This document shows, in pieces, positions 26,786-36,500 of a DNA stretch of 64,000 nt. The stretch comes from JBDWFY01 sp965275915. Lineage in GTDB: Bacteria; Pseudomonadota; Alphaproteobacteria; Rhizobiales; Stappiaceae. The stretch's first letter is position 1; every line of letters starts with the position of its first letter. The position numbers and the translations under genes were made by a program. The notes under the pieces are model-generated. The model did not search any database. It was not told the origin of the DNA and saw only the letters and a list, made by a program, of their open reading frames with translations. The stretch lies in NCBI GenBank assembly GCA_965275915.1, contig CBDHYI010000005.1:310001-374000 (forward strand), read 5' to 3'.

Positions 26786-27547
26786 ATGAGCTGTTTCTCC
26801 CATCCTTACCTGGCAAACCGCCGGTTCATCGGTTTTGCGCATCGTGGCGGCGGCAAAGAGAACCCGGAAAACACACAGATAGCATTCAGAGCCGCTGCGG
26901 ATCTGGGCTATTCTCACATCGAACTGGATGTTCAGGCGACGGCGGATGGCGTTCTGGTTGTCTTTCACGACGACAATCTGGATCGCATGACAACGGGGTC
27001 GGGACGCATCTCGCACCTTCCCTACTCCGAAGTCTCGCGGGCGAAAATCGCCGAAACCGAATCCATCATGACACTTGAAGAGACGCTGAGCCTGTTTCCG
27101 GATCTGTGTTTCAACATCGACATCAAAACAGCACACGCTCTGCAGCCGACAATCGATCTGGTCAGGCGCATGAATTGCTTAAATCGGATCTGTCTGGCCT
27201 CGTTCTCAGACAAAAGGCTTGCAGCGGTGCGCCGGGCGTTCGGCGGACATGCCTGCATGAGCGCCGGTCCACGAACGGTTGCGGCCCGGAAGTTTGCATC
27301 CTGGAGACTGCCCTTCAGGGGTGCTCCGGTTGATTGCGTCCAGGTGCCGCCGCGACGGTACGGCATCGAAATCGTGACCGGACGCTTCATCCGTCATTGC
27401 CAGGACAACAATATCGCGGTGCATGTCTGGACGATCGATGACGAAGCAGAGATGCGCAGGCTGATCCGGCTTGGCGTCAACGGTCTCGTGACCGACAGGC
27501 CCAGCCTGCTGAAACAGGTGGCGCTGGAAGAAGGTGTCTGGGACTGA
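26786..27547 (+). CDS. Glycerophosphodiester phosphodiesterase family protein
   Basis: The 253-residue form has the GDPD TIM-barrel motifs: FAHRGGGKENPENT with the first catalytic His and Glu, ELDVQATADGVLVVFHDDNLDRMT with the second His and the metal ligands, and VHVWTIDDEAEMRRLIRLGVNGLVTDRP at the C terminus. It should hydrolyse glycerophosphodiesters to glycerol-3-phosphate and an alcohol. ATG 26786 is chosen because GGAGAAG precedes it and homology begins just after; an earlier ATG at 26663 adds 41 unlikely residues. No signal peptide is seen, so it is probably cytoplasmic. Confidence 0.88.
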   Translation: MSCFSHPYLANRRFIGFAHRGGGKENPENTQIAFRAAADLGYSHIELDVQATADGVLVVFHDDNLDRMTTGSGRISHLPYSEVSRAKIAETESIMTLEETLSLFPDLCFNIDIKTAHALQPTIDLVRRMNCLNRICLASFSDKRLAAVRRAFGGHACMSAGPRTVAARKFASWRLPFRGAPVDCVQVPPRRYGIEIVTGRFIRHCQDNNIAVHVWTIDDEAEMRRLIRLGVNGLVTDRPSLLKQVALEEGVWD

Positions 27548-27584
27548 CACACCGGGATGTTTCATCAGGACAACGGACCGACTC

Positions 27585-27603
27585 ATGCGTTTTGAGAACG
27601 CAT
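27585..27603. terminator. Weak hairpin after the phosphodiesterase gene
   Basis: ATGCGTT at 27585-27591 pairs with AACGCAT at 27597-27603 around a five-base loop. A modest AT-rich stretch but no clean T run follows, so termination here is uncertain. Confidence 0.3.
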
Positions 27604-27669
27604 AATTCACGTAAAAATCTGATTTTTAACGATTAAATTCAATTCAACGGCTTATAGACGAACGTTGCA

Positions 27670-27695
27670 AATTTTTGACCTTTTGATCAAAAATT
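27670..27695. promoter_or_regulatory. Operator-like inverted repeat upstream of deoC
   Basis: AATTTTTGA at 27670-27678 is perfectly complementary to TCAAAAATT at 27687-27695 with eight bases between, and an inner 12-bp palindrome (TTTTGATCAAAA, 27681-27692) overlaps it. It lies 50-75 bases before the deoC start in an AT-rich leader, a good place for a repressor such as DeoR or a LacI-type protein. No regulator gene is adjacent. Confidence 0.5.
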
Positions 27696-27744
27696 ACCGT
27701 GATTCATCTTGACTCCCTGAGCGTGAGCCCCCCATAAATCACAT

Positions 27745-28740
27745 ATGAGCGCTTCAGTTAAAATCGCGTCCGGCGACCATGGTTCCAATGCGCATCCGCG
27801 TAACGCCGGATGCCCGCTGGAACTGGATCTTATCCAGGATATCCGTGTCAATCTTTCAGCAGCCGAAAAAAGGGTGTCGACGCTGTCAGGCAGACGCACG
27901 GTAAAAAAAGATGCGCAGGCGGGTTGGTTGCTGAAGGCACTCAGTTGCATCGACCTGACGACCCTGAATGGCGACGATACCGCCCGGCGCGTGCGCCGGC
28001 TCTGTGCCAAAGCCCGCCACCCGATCGATCGCGGGCTTGCCGAAGCACTCGGTTTCGCAAACCGTCGGCTCACAGTCGGGGCTGTCTGTGTTTATCACCG
28101 GTTTGTTTCCACCGCAGTTGACGCGTTGGACGGATCGCACATACCCGTCGCCGCCGTATCGACCGGCTTCCCCGCCGGCCTCAGCCCCCATCCGGTAAAA
28201 TTGCGGGAGATCGAGGCATCGGTCAAAGACGGAGCACAGGAAATCGACATTGTCATTACCCGCGAGCATGTCCTGACGGCGAACTGGCAGGCGCTTTACG
28301 ATGAAATGAAGGACTTCCGGGCTGCCTGCGGCGACGCGCATGTCAAAGCCATCCTTGCGACCGGCGATCTCAAAACTCTGCGCAACGTCGCCAAAGCCGC
28401 CATGGTGTGCATGATGGCGGGCGCTGATTTCATAAAGACATCGACCGGAAAGGAAGGGGTCAATGCCACCCTCCCCGTTTCCCTGGTGATGGTTCGCATG
28501 ATCCGGGCGTTTCAGGAACAGACCGGACAGATCGTCGGCTTCAAGCCGGCCGGGGGCATCTCGACGGCCAAGGATGCGCTCGCCTATCAAATCCTGATGA
28601 AGGAAGAACTGGGACGACCGTGGCTTGAACCGGATCTGTTCAGGTTCGGCGCTTCGTCGCTCCTGTCGGACATCGAGCGGCAACTGGAGCACCATGTCAC
28701 CGGCCGTTATTCAGCTTTTAACCGGCACGCGATGGCCTGA
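27745..28740 (+). CDS. deoC: Deoxyribose-phosphate aldolase
   Basis: This 331-residue protein is class I DERA of the longer, eukaryote-like type. It cleaves 2-deoxyribose-5-phosphate to glyceraldehyde-3-phosphate and acetaldehyde. Recognisable segments are AVSTGFPAGLSPHPVKLREIE, GAQEIDIVI with the catalytic Asp, ILATGDL, the Schiff-base lysine in ADFIKTSTGKEGVNAT, and VGFKPAGGI with the second active lysine. The aldehyde dehydrogenase gene begins 15 bases after its stop codon, so acetaldehyde could be oxidised at once. The start is preceded by only a weak ribosome site. Confidence 0.95.
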   Translation: MSASVKIASGDHGSNAHPRNAGCPLELDLIQDIRVNLSAAEKRVSTLSGRRTVKKDAQAGWLLKALSCIDLTTLNGDDTARRVRRLCAKARHPIDRGLAEALGFANRRLTVGAVCVYHRFVSTAVDALDGSHIPVAAVSTGFPAGLSPHPVKLREIEASVKDGAQEIDIVITREHVLTANWQALYDEMKDFRAACGDAHVKAILATGDLKTLRNVAKAAMVCMMAGADFIKTSTGKEGVNATLPVSLVMVRMIRAFQEQTGQIVGFKPAGGISTAKDALAYQILMKEELGRPWLEPDLFRFGASSLLSDIERQLEHHVTGRYSAFNRHAMA

Positions 28741-28755
28741 GCGGGGAGCCCGAAA

Positions 28756-31164
28756 ATGAACACACAATCGCCCTCGGTCGCCACTTTCTTTGATACGATG
28801 GACTATGGCCCGGCACCGGAAGCCGATAAGGATACGCGTCGTTGGCTGGACTTTCACAAAGGCGGTTTCGGCCATGTCATAAACGGTCAGCGGGTCGAAC
28901 CTGCAAAGGGAAAATACTTCAAGACCCATGAACCGGCGACGGGCAAACCGCTTGCCAGGGTCGCACAGGGAACGGCTGAAGATGTGGACAGTGCGGTGGC
29001 TGCGGCCCGCAGGGCGCTCGCCGCCTGGCAGGAGATCGGCGGCAGAGCACGTGCCCGCCACATTTATGCGCTTGCCCGCATGGTTCAGCGGCACGGGCGG
29101 CTGTTTTCGGTTCTGGAAGCGCTTGATAACGGCAAACCGATCCGCGAAACGCGGGACCTCGATATTCCGTTGGTTGCCCGTCATTTTTATCATCATGCGG
29201 GTTGGGCCGTTCTTCAGGAGCAGGAATTTGCCGATTATGAGCCCGTTGGTGTCATCGGTCAGATCATTCCCTGGAACTTTCCGCTGCTGATGCTGGCCTG
29301 GAAGGTCGCCCCCGCGCTCGCGCTCGGCAACACTGTGGTTCTGAAACCGGCCGAATTCACACCGCTGACAGCACTTCTCTTCGCCGAACTGGCGCACAAG
29401 TCCGGCCTGCCCGACGGCGTGCTGAACATCGTGACGGGCGACGGCACAACCGGTGAGGCGCTCGTCCGCCACACGGATATCAACAAAATCGCTTTCACCG
29501 GCTCGACGGACGTCGGGCGGCGCATTCGGGAAGAAACAGCGGGCAGCGGTAAATCGCTGACGCTGGAACTGGGCGGCAAGTCCCCCTTCATCGTGTTTGA
29601 CGATGCGGATCTGGACGGCGCGGTCGAGGGCGTCGTCGATGCGATCTGGTTCAATCAGGGGCAGGTCTGTTGCGCCGGTTCGCGTCTGCTGCTTCAGGAG
29701 ACCATTGCCGATAAGTTTCTCGATCGCCTCAAAAAGCGCATGCAGACACTCAGAATTGGACCGCCGCTCGACAAAACGATCGACTTGGGGGCGATTGTCG
29801 ACAAAGGCCAGTTGGATCGGATCAGATTTCTGGTCAAAACCGGCATTGCTGAAGGTGCCGAGGCGTTTCAGCCGGATTTGGACCTGCCAGCGGCGGGCTT
29901 CTATTTCCCCCCGACCCTGCTGAGCAATGTTCATCCGGCCTCAACGGTTGCCCGTGAGGAAATATTCGGGCCGGTCATCGTCGCCATGACATTCCGCACA
30001 CCCGATGAAGCCGTCGCTTTGGCGAACAACTCCCGTTATGGCCTTGCGGCCAGTGTCTGGAGCGAAACGCTCGCACTGGCGCTTGACATTGCGCCGAAGC
30101 TGAAAGCCGGCGTTGTCTGGGTGAACGCGACAAATCTGTTTGATGCCGCGGTCGGTTTTGGCGGCTACAGGGAGTCCGGCTACGGCCGCGAGGGCGGCCG
30201 CGAAGGCGCGCTGGAGTATCTCAAGCCCGTTGGCTGGAGCAAACGGAAGCCCCGGAAGACTTTAGCCCGTCCAACGGCAGCCGACGATGATCCCCTGCCG
30301 GGCGAGCCGCCGAAAACCGGGATCGACCGAACGGCCAAACTGTATATAGGCGGCAAACAAAGCCGACCGGACGGCAATTATTCCTCAATGGTTTTGACCG
30401 CAAAGGGAGACATTGCCGGCGAGGTCGGTGTGGGCAACAGAAAAGACATTCGAAATGCCGTTGCCGCAGCCAGAAAAGCAACCGGCTGGTCAACCGCAAC
30501 CGCACACGCACGGGCGCAAATTCTCTACTACATCGGCGAAAACCTCTCCGCGCGCGCTGGGGAGTTTTCCGAGCGGATAGCGACAATGACCGGTGCCAAA
30601 CCGGCAGCGGCGGAACGAGAAGTCACGGCGGCAATTGACAGGCTGTTCGCTTATGGCGCCTGGGCCGACAAGTTCGAGGGCAGGATCCACACGCCTCCTT
30701 TGCGCGGACTGGCGCTTGCCGTGCACGAACCTGTCGGCGTTGCCGGCGTCGTCTGCCCCGATGAAGCACCGCTGTTGTCCTTCGTTTCACTTGTTGCGCC
30801 GCTCATTGCCATGGGCAACCGGGTTGTGGCCATCCCCGGCGAACGCGCGCCGCTTGTCGCCACAGACCTCTATCAGGTGCTGGAAACGTCGGATGTGCCC
30901 GCCGGTGTGATCAATATCGTGACCGGCAACGGCGCCGAGCTGAACAAGGTTCTGGCGGAACATGACGATGTCGATGCGCTTTGGACGTTCGGCACACCGG
31001 AAATGTGCGAAACGGCGGAACGGCTGTCGACCAGCAATATGAAGCGCACCCTCACCGATCAGGGTCTGACGACCGATTGGTACGATCCAATGAGCGCAGA
31101 GGGTCATATTTTCCTCCGCCATGCGGTTCAGGTCAAAAATATCTGGGTTCCCTACGGCGAATAA
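28756..31164 (+). CDS. ALDH16-type aldehyde dehydrogenase with a degenerate second ALDH half
   Basis: This 802-residue protein has a complete N-terminal ALDH domain (about residues 40-500) with IPWNFPLLM for NAD binding, the general base Glu in LELGGKSP, and the catalytic cysteine pair in GQVCCAGSRL. The region from about 530 to 800 is a second ALDH-like half with a recognisable coenzyme-domain fold (PVGVAGVVCPDEAPLLSF) but no catalytic cysteine region. That layout is ALDH16, known in bacteria and as ALDH16A1 in animals. With deoC it forms a two-gene operon for deoxyribose breakdown. GGGGAGCC lies just before the ATG. Confidence 0.92.
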   Translation: MNTQSPSVATFFDTMDYGPAPEADKDTRRWLDFHKGGFGHVINGQRVEPAKGKYFKTHEPATGKPLARVAQGTAEDVDSAVAAARRALAAWQEIGGRARARHIYALARMVQRHGRLFSVLEALDNGKPIRETRDLDIPLVARHFYHHAGWAVLQEQEFADYEPVGVIGQIIPWNFPLLMLAWKVAPALALGNTVVLKPAEFTPLTALLFAELAHKSGLPDGVLNIVTGDGTTGEALVRHTDINKIAFTGSTDVGRRIREETAGSGKSLTLELGGKSPFIVFDDADLDGAVEGVVDAIWFNQGQVCCAGSRLLLQETIADKFLDRLKKRMQTLRIGPPLDKTIDLGAIVDKGQLDRIRFLVKTGIAEGAEAFQPDLDLPAAGFYFPPTLLSNVHPASTVAREEIFGPVIVAMTFRTPDEAVALANNSRYGLAASVWSETLALALDIAPKLKAGVVWVNATNLFDAAVGFGGYRESGYGREGGREGALEYLKPVGWSKRKPRKTLARPTAADDDPLPGEPPKTGIDRTAKLYIGGKQSRPDGNYSSMVLTAKGDIAGEVGVGNRKDIRNAVAAARKATGWSTATAHARAQILYYIGENLSARAGEFSERIATMTGAKPAAAEREVTAAIDRLFAYGAWADKFEGRIHTPPLRGLALAVHEPVGVAGVVCPDEAPLLSFVSLVAPLIAMGNRVVAIPGERAPLVATDLYQVLETSDVPAGVINIVTGNGAELNKVLAEHDDVDALWTFGTPEMCETAERLSTSNMKRTLTDQGLTTDWYDPMSAEGHIFLRHAVQVKNIWVPYGE

Positions 31165-31265
31165 CCGTTAAAGGACTCCCCCTGCCAGCCGTTTGAATAA
31201 CATGAGCTTTTTGCCTGCGAAGGGATGACATAGTGCTCATGTAATCCACGGTCTGTTAACTCAGT

Positions 31266-31314
31266 ATACGCACTGTGTGCACTTTTTGTTGCAAAAGATG
31301 CACACAGTGCGTAT
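31266..31314. promoter_or_regulatory. Perfect 16-bp inverted repeat in the leader of a small membrane protein
   Basis: ATACGCACTGTGTGCA at 31266-31281 and its exact reverse complement at 31299-31314 flank a 17-base AT-rich spacer. Each arm itself holds the near-palindrome GCACTGTGTGC, so the site could be two operator half-sites for dimers or one RNA stem-loop. It ends 38 bases before the small ORF start. Confidence 0.7.
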
Positions 31315-31352
31315 GTTGGATCCATCAGCGCAGCACGAAAAGGAGGCTCGCT

Positions 31353-31457
31353 ATGGATACTCTGCTTTTGATTATGACGTTTGCCCTCTGTGCAATGGCC
31401 ATCACGATCGTGGTGGACGAGTGTCATTTTCGATTTAACGACCGTGTTCAGGACTGA
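31353..31457 (+). CDS. Small single-pass membrane protein (34 aa)
   Basis: ATG at 31353 is preceded by a near-perfect Shine-Dalgarno (AAAGGAGG, seven-base spacing), which is unusually strong for this window. The 34-residue peptide starts MDTLLLIMTFALCAMAITIVV, a single hydrophobic helix, followed by a short charged tail (DECHFRFNDRVQD). It is followed by a clear intrinsic terminator and preceded by a large inverted repeat, so it looks like a free-standing, regulated gene. I recognise no family. Small helices like this often bind and tune a larger membrane protein. Confidence 0.65.
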   Translation: MDTLLLIMTFALCAMAITIVVDECHFRFNDRVQD

Positions 31458-31515
31458 AACGCTTAAAGTGGTCCTGAGCCGGTCCGGATAACGGCCACTC
31501 TCAACCTGGGACGTC

Positions 31516-31549
31516 GAAAAAACGCGCGGCGATGAACCGCGCGTTTTTC
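31516..31549 (+). terminator. Intrinsic terminator after the small membrane protein
   Basis: AAAAACGCGCGG at 31518-31529 pairs with CCGCGCGTTTTT at 31537-31548 around a seven-base loop. The T-rich right arm and A-rich left arm make it able to work in either direction. Confidence 0.85.
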
Positions 31550-31829
31550 GCGCTTCTCTTCCGGAGTTCCCGCCATCTGACGTCACCGATCTGGCTCAAG
31601 AGAATATTGCGATCTGGACCTCGTGGATAGGTCCAGCCCCCCGTAAGTTGCTAAAATAAAGAGCGGTCCGATTTTCAATAAGCGGGATTTTGGATGCGCT
31701 GCGACGTTCGCCGGAAAACTGACATGACTTTTGGGCACACAGACGCGCCGGCTGACCCGCAGGCCGGACAATGATGGGCCGTTGAAAAGCCGAAGCATTC
31801 TTGACATTCGATATCCAGGGAAGAGCGCC

Positions 31830-33215
31830 ATGAACCTACAAGCGAACCAAAACGATTTTCGCGATATTATCGAAGCCGACAGAGCGCATGTCTGGCACCA
31901 TCTGTCGCAACACAAGAAATACGAAACCGTCGATCCGCTGGTGATCATCGAAGGCAAGGGCATGCGGGTCTGGAATACGGCCGGGCGCGAACATCTCGAC
32001 GCTGTTTCAGGCGGGGTATGGACGGTCAATGTCGGCTACGGCCGCGAGTCCATCGCCAATGCCGTTCGCGATCAGCTGGTCAAGATGAACTATTTTGCCA
32101 ACTCCGCCGGCAGCATTCCCGGCTCCCTCTTTTCGGAACGCCTGATTGAGAAAATGCCGGGGATGTCGCGTGTCTACATGTCCAATTCCGGCTCGGAAGC
32201 GAACGAAAAAGCCTATAAAATCGTCCGCCAGATTGCGCATAACAAAACCGGCGGCAAAAAGCACAAGATCCTCTATCGCGAACGGGACTATCATGGCACG
32301 ACGATCACCGCCCTCTCCTCCGGCGGGCAGGATGAACGCAAAGCCCAGTACGGTCCCTTTACACCCGGTTTTGTAGAAGTTCCCCACTGCCTGGAATACC
32401 GGTCCCAATGGGGCGATGTCGATGATTACGGCATTCGGGCGGCCAATGCGGTTGAAGAGGTCATCCTCCGGGAAGGTGCCGACACGGTCGGCGCTCTGAT
32501 CCTTGAGCCGGTCACGGCCGGCGGCGGCGTTATTGAACCGCCAAAGGGATACTGGGAACGCGTTCAGGAAATCTGCAAAAAGCACGATATCCTGCTGATT
32601 CTGGACGAAGTCGTCTGCGGCATGGGTCGGACCGGTGAATGGTTCGGCTATCAGCATTACGGGATCCAGCCGGATATTGTCACCATGGCCAAAGGCGTCG
32701 CCTCGGGCTATGCGGCAATTTCCTGCACCGTCACGACCGAAGATGTGTTCAATCAGTTCAAGGCCGATCCCGACGATCCAATGAGCTACTTCCGCGACAT
32801 TTCCACATTCGGAGGATGTGCGGCGGGTCCGGCGGCAGCACTGGAAAACATGCGGATCCTGGAAGATGAAAACCTTCTGTCCAACTGCGCTGAAATGGGC
32901 GAATACCTGCTTGGCAAACTCGAGGAATTGAAGGGCAAACATACGCTGATCGGCGATGTTCGCGGCAAGGGTCTGTTCTGCGGTGCGGAACTTGTTGCCG
33001 ACCGGGAGACAAAAGAACCGGTTCACGAAAGCCTTGCCCAGGCGATCGTTGCGGACTGCATGAAGAATTCCGCGGTCATTATCGGGGTCACCAACCGCTC
33101 GCTGAGCGGCAAAAACAATACTCTGTGCCTCAGCCCCGCCCTGATCTGCACCAAATCCGATCTGGATGAAATCGTCGACGCTATTGACGGCGCAATCACG
33201 AGAGCGGTTGCATAA
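31830..33215 (+). CDS. Class III aminotransferase, taurine-pyruvate aminotransferase-like
   Basis: This 461-residue PLP enzyme has class III features: SNSGSEANEKAYKIVRQ, RDYHGTTITALSSGG, the PLP aspartate in LILDEVVCGMGRTGEWFG, and the Schiff-base lysine in DIVTMAKGVASGYA. The N terminus EADRAHVWHHLSQHK resembles taurine-pyruvate and related omega-amino acid aminotransferases, which pass the amino group of taurine, beta-alanine or polyamines to pyruvate. No sulfoacetaldehyde acetyltransferase or taurine transporter is adjacent, so the substrate remains open. ATG 31830 has AGGGAAGAG upstream; a longer ORF from 31731 lacks homology in the extra part. Confidence 0.85.
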   Translation: MNLQANQNDFRDIIEADRAHVWHHLSQHKKYETVDPLVIIEGKGMRVWNTAGREHLDAVSGGVWTVNVGYGRESIANAVRDQLVKMNYFANSAGSIPGSLFSERLIEKMPGMSRVYMSNSGSEANEKAYKIVRQIAHNKTGGKKHKILYRERDYHGTTITALSSGGQDERKAQYGPFTPGFVEVPHCLEYRSQWGDVDDYGIRAANAVEEVILREGADTVGALILEPVTAGGGVIEPPKGYWERVQEICKKHDILLILDEVVCGMGRTGEWFGYQHYGIQPDIVTMAKGVASGYAAISCTVTTEDVFNQFKADPDDPMSYFRDISTFGGCAAGPAAALENMRILEDENLLSNCAEMGEYLLGKLEELKGKHTLIGDVRGKGLFCGAELVADRETKEPVHESLAQAIVADCMKNSAVIIGVTNRSLSGKNNTLCLSPALICTKSDLDEIVDAIDGAITRAVA

Positions 33216-33262
33216 TTTCCCCAGTCGGCGGGTACCTGCCGGCAGCTGACACCATATTGAAA

Positions 33263-33300
33263 GGCCGGAGCATATGCGAAGCATGCTCCGGCTTCTTTTT
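33263..33300 (+). terminator. Intrinsic terminator after the aminotransferase
   Basis: GCCGGAGCAT at 33264-33273 pairs with ATGCTCCGGC at 33283-33292, followed by TTCTTTTT. It lies about 48 bases past the stop codon. Confidence 0.85.
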
Positions 33301-33511
33301 AACCTTAGGATGACCGGGCCAGGACTGTCCTCCAGAAATTTTGCTCCGAACACGGTGTGATCAGATTGGTGCATTCGAAGTTCCGCCGGCCGGTCGTTTG
33401 ACAAAGCCCCCTCTTCTTATGCACCAATACAATTTTGGCGTGAAAGACCAAGATGCCGCTTCGCATACCTGCCTGCGGAAGCGACCTGTCAAAGGCCCGG
33501 GAAAACGTTGC

Positions 33512-36500
33512 ATGGTAGAAGAAGAAAATACACAGAGCGCTCTGCGTCAGGACACCGAAGACGCATTCCCCCTGTCCTCGCTGGCAGCAAATGTCAACAG
33601 TCCCGAACTGACCCTTCTGAACGACGCTATTCAGTCCCTTGAAGAGGGATTCGCGCTTTTCGATTCCGATATGCGCTTCATCCTCAGCAATGACACCTTT
33701 GCCGACCTCGCGCTGACGAAACATGATCCTGGGCCTTCAAAAGGACAATTCCTGTCGGAAATCATCGCAGGTGCCGTCACACCGGACGCATATGTCATTC
33801 CGGAAAACACGTCGCCGGAGCGTCTTGTTGAGGAACTCCTGTCCTATGTTGCCTCGTATGGCAGAGGTATGGAACTGCAACGAAAGGACGGTCGGTTCAT
33901 CCTCCTCTCATCCAACAAGACAGGGCTGGGGGGCCGCCTCGTCACGGCACTGGACATCACTGAAAGAAAGCGGGCCGAGCAGGCAGAGCGCAAGGCAACC
34001 GAATTTCTGAATGAAATCATGGACAACTGTCCCGCCAATCTGCTGATGGCCACTGTCGAAACCGGCGAGGTTTTGTACCGTTCTCCGCCGTCAAAAGATC
34101 TGTTCGGAGAAAAACAAAGCGCCCGCAGCCATTGGCGGAACCCCGCCAAGCGGGATGATTACATTTCCGTTCTTTTGAGAGACGGACGCATCAACGACAT
34201 GTTCACCTACGGGGTGAGAACGGACGGAACGGTTTTTCCCGCTCAGGTTTCGGCGCGCCTCATCGATCATGGCGGCGAGAAGGTTGTCATTTCTTCAACA
34301 ACCGACCTCACCGAAACACTTGCATTACGCGCAAAAACCGAGCAGGCGAACGCTGCCTTGCGCAGAGGCATTGAGGCGCTCGACGAAGGATTCGTCTTTT
34401 ATGATGAAAACTTGCGTTTCGTGCTGGCAAACCAGAGATACAAGGATGCACTGGCCCCTTACGACCACCTCATGGTGCCAGGCACACCAATTGCGGATAT
34501 TGTCGGCAGAGCAATCCGCGACGGGCACATCCGTTTGCTCGGCAAGCAACTCAACGGCCTTGAAGATATTTTAGCGGCTCTTCAGGAGACGAAACAGGGG
34601 CGATTTGAAATCATACTGCCCGACGGCTCCCAAAAGATTGTCACGGCATCAAGACTGGACAATGGCTGTCTGATTGCGACGATGGTGGATATTACCGACC
34701 AGCGGGATACTGAAAAACGCGCCCGGGAGATGTTCACCGACATATTGGAAACCCTGAGCGAGGGAGTCGCTCTTTACGACGATGACGAGCGGCTGGTTCT
34801 GCACAACAGCAAATATCTGGAACTGCTTCATCTTGATCCGGCGACCAATCTTATCGGAGCGACAGCGCCCGACATGGTACGCTCGGTCATAAGGAGCGGT
34901 TTTTTCCTGGTGCCGGATGGACGCACGCCCGAAGATCACGGAAAGGCGCGGCTTGATCAGATCAGGAGAGGTGCCAAGGGAACGGAAATCGCCACAGCTC
35001 ATGGTCATCTGCTCGCCTCCTCAAGCGTCACACCGTTGGGGGGCCGCCTGATCACTCTTGAAAGCCTGACCGAACAGCGACGAGCAGAACAGACACTGGT
35101 CGACGCCATCCGGCATCTGCCGATCGGCGTTGCGGTTGAGCGGCCGGACGGCACCGTGACTCATTGCAACGATGCGTTTGCCTCCTTCTACGGACGGACT
35201 GCGGACGAATTACAGTCTCTGTCCTTCGAAGAACGCATGGAAATCATCTATCCGCGCATTGCAACGCTGTTTGGCCGGCCGATGGCGGCCGATCCCATGG
35301 AACCGCATCGGACAGTCCAGGCGCTGCAAAGAGACTCTTTTGCGATCATCGAAGCCAGTTTGAAAGATGGCCGCCATTATCTTCTGGACCGGGCCGCCAC
35401 ACGCGGCGATGGACGTGTCGTCATTATGGCAGACGTCACCGCGCTCAAAGATGCGGACGCAAAAAGCCTCGCGGCGGTCAATGACGCGCTGCAATCCCTC
35501 GATCTGGCCCTTGTGCTTTGGGATCAGGACATGAAGTTTGTCATGGCCAACCAGAAATGGCAGCAATACTTCTTTGAGGCGCTGGATCCACCCGGCATTG
35601 GCGACAGCGCCGCAGCAATTATGAAAACGCTGATCGAGTCCGACTTCTTCGCGCTTCCCGAAAAAACGTCCAAACAGGAATATGGCGATCGTCTGCTCAG
35701 CGCCATAGCCGGTTATGAAAAAAGAGTACCGCTTGAAACCAAAACGGGGCAGAACCTGCAACTTTCCACACATGAAACCGGCGCGGGCGGTTACCTGGTC
35801 TCGTTCAATGATGTTACCGAGCAGCGCCGCGCCGAAGCGGAATTGGAGCAGCAACGGGCATTTGCGTATCAGAACGAAAAACTTCTGGCACTGGGCGAAC
35901 TGCTGGCGGGAGTCGCACACGAGTTGAACAATCCCCTCTCTATTGTCGTGGGCTACGCCCAAATGCTGGAAGGGAAATTGAGAGACCCGATTCTTGCCCG
36001 CCGCGTCGACCGGATCCTGCAGGCAGCGGAACGCAGCGCAAAGATCGTGAGAACGTTCCTGGCAATGGCAAGGCAAAGAAAAACCAATCTCGACGAATGC
36101 TCCCTGAATGAAATTGTTCGCATCGCCCTGGATATCGCCGGCTACGGGCTGCGATCCAACGGCACCCGGGTCGTTCTGGAGCTCGAAGACGCACTACCGA
36201 CCGTCGCTGGTGATGAAGACCAACTGATCCAGGTTCTTATCAACCTGATCGTCAATGCGGAACATGCCCTTGAAAACACAGGCGAGGCAGGAAAAATCAC
36301 GCTGCGCACTTTCCTCGATGCAGGCAGTGGCAATGTGGTGGTTGAAGTCTGTGACAACGGCGACGGTATCCCCAAAGAGCTCCAGGACCGGATTTTTGAA
36401 CCGTTTTTCACGACAAAAAATGTCGGGCGGGGAACCGGAATCGGCCTCGCATTCTGTCATCGGATTATTGACAGTCATGGCGGCCGCCTTGGCCTTGAAT

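Noticed and set aside
28711..29934. 407-codon minus-strand ORF over the aldehyde dehydrogenase gene
   Set aside because: Antisense shadow of a well-supported enzyme gene; no recognisable motifs.
32007..33404. 465-codon minus-strand ORF over the aminotransferase gene
   Set aside because: Antisense to a clear PLP enzyme; the translation has no domain and it would cross an intrinsic terminator.
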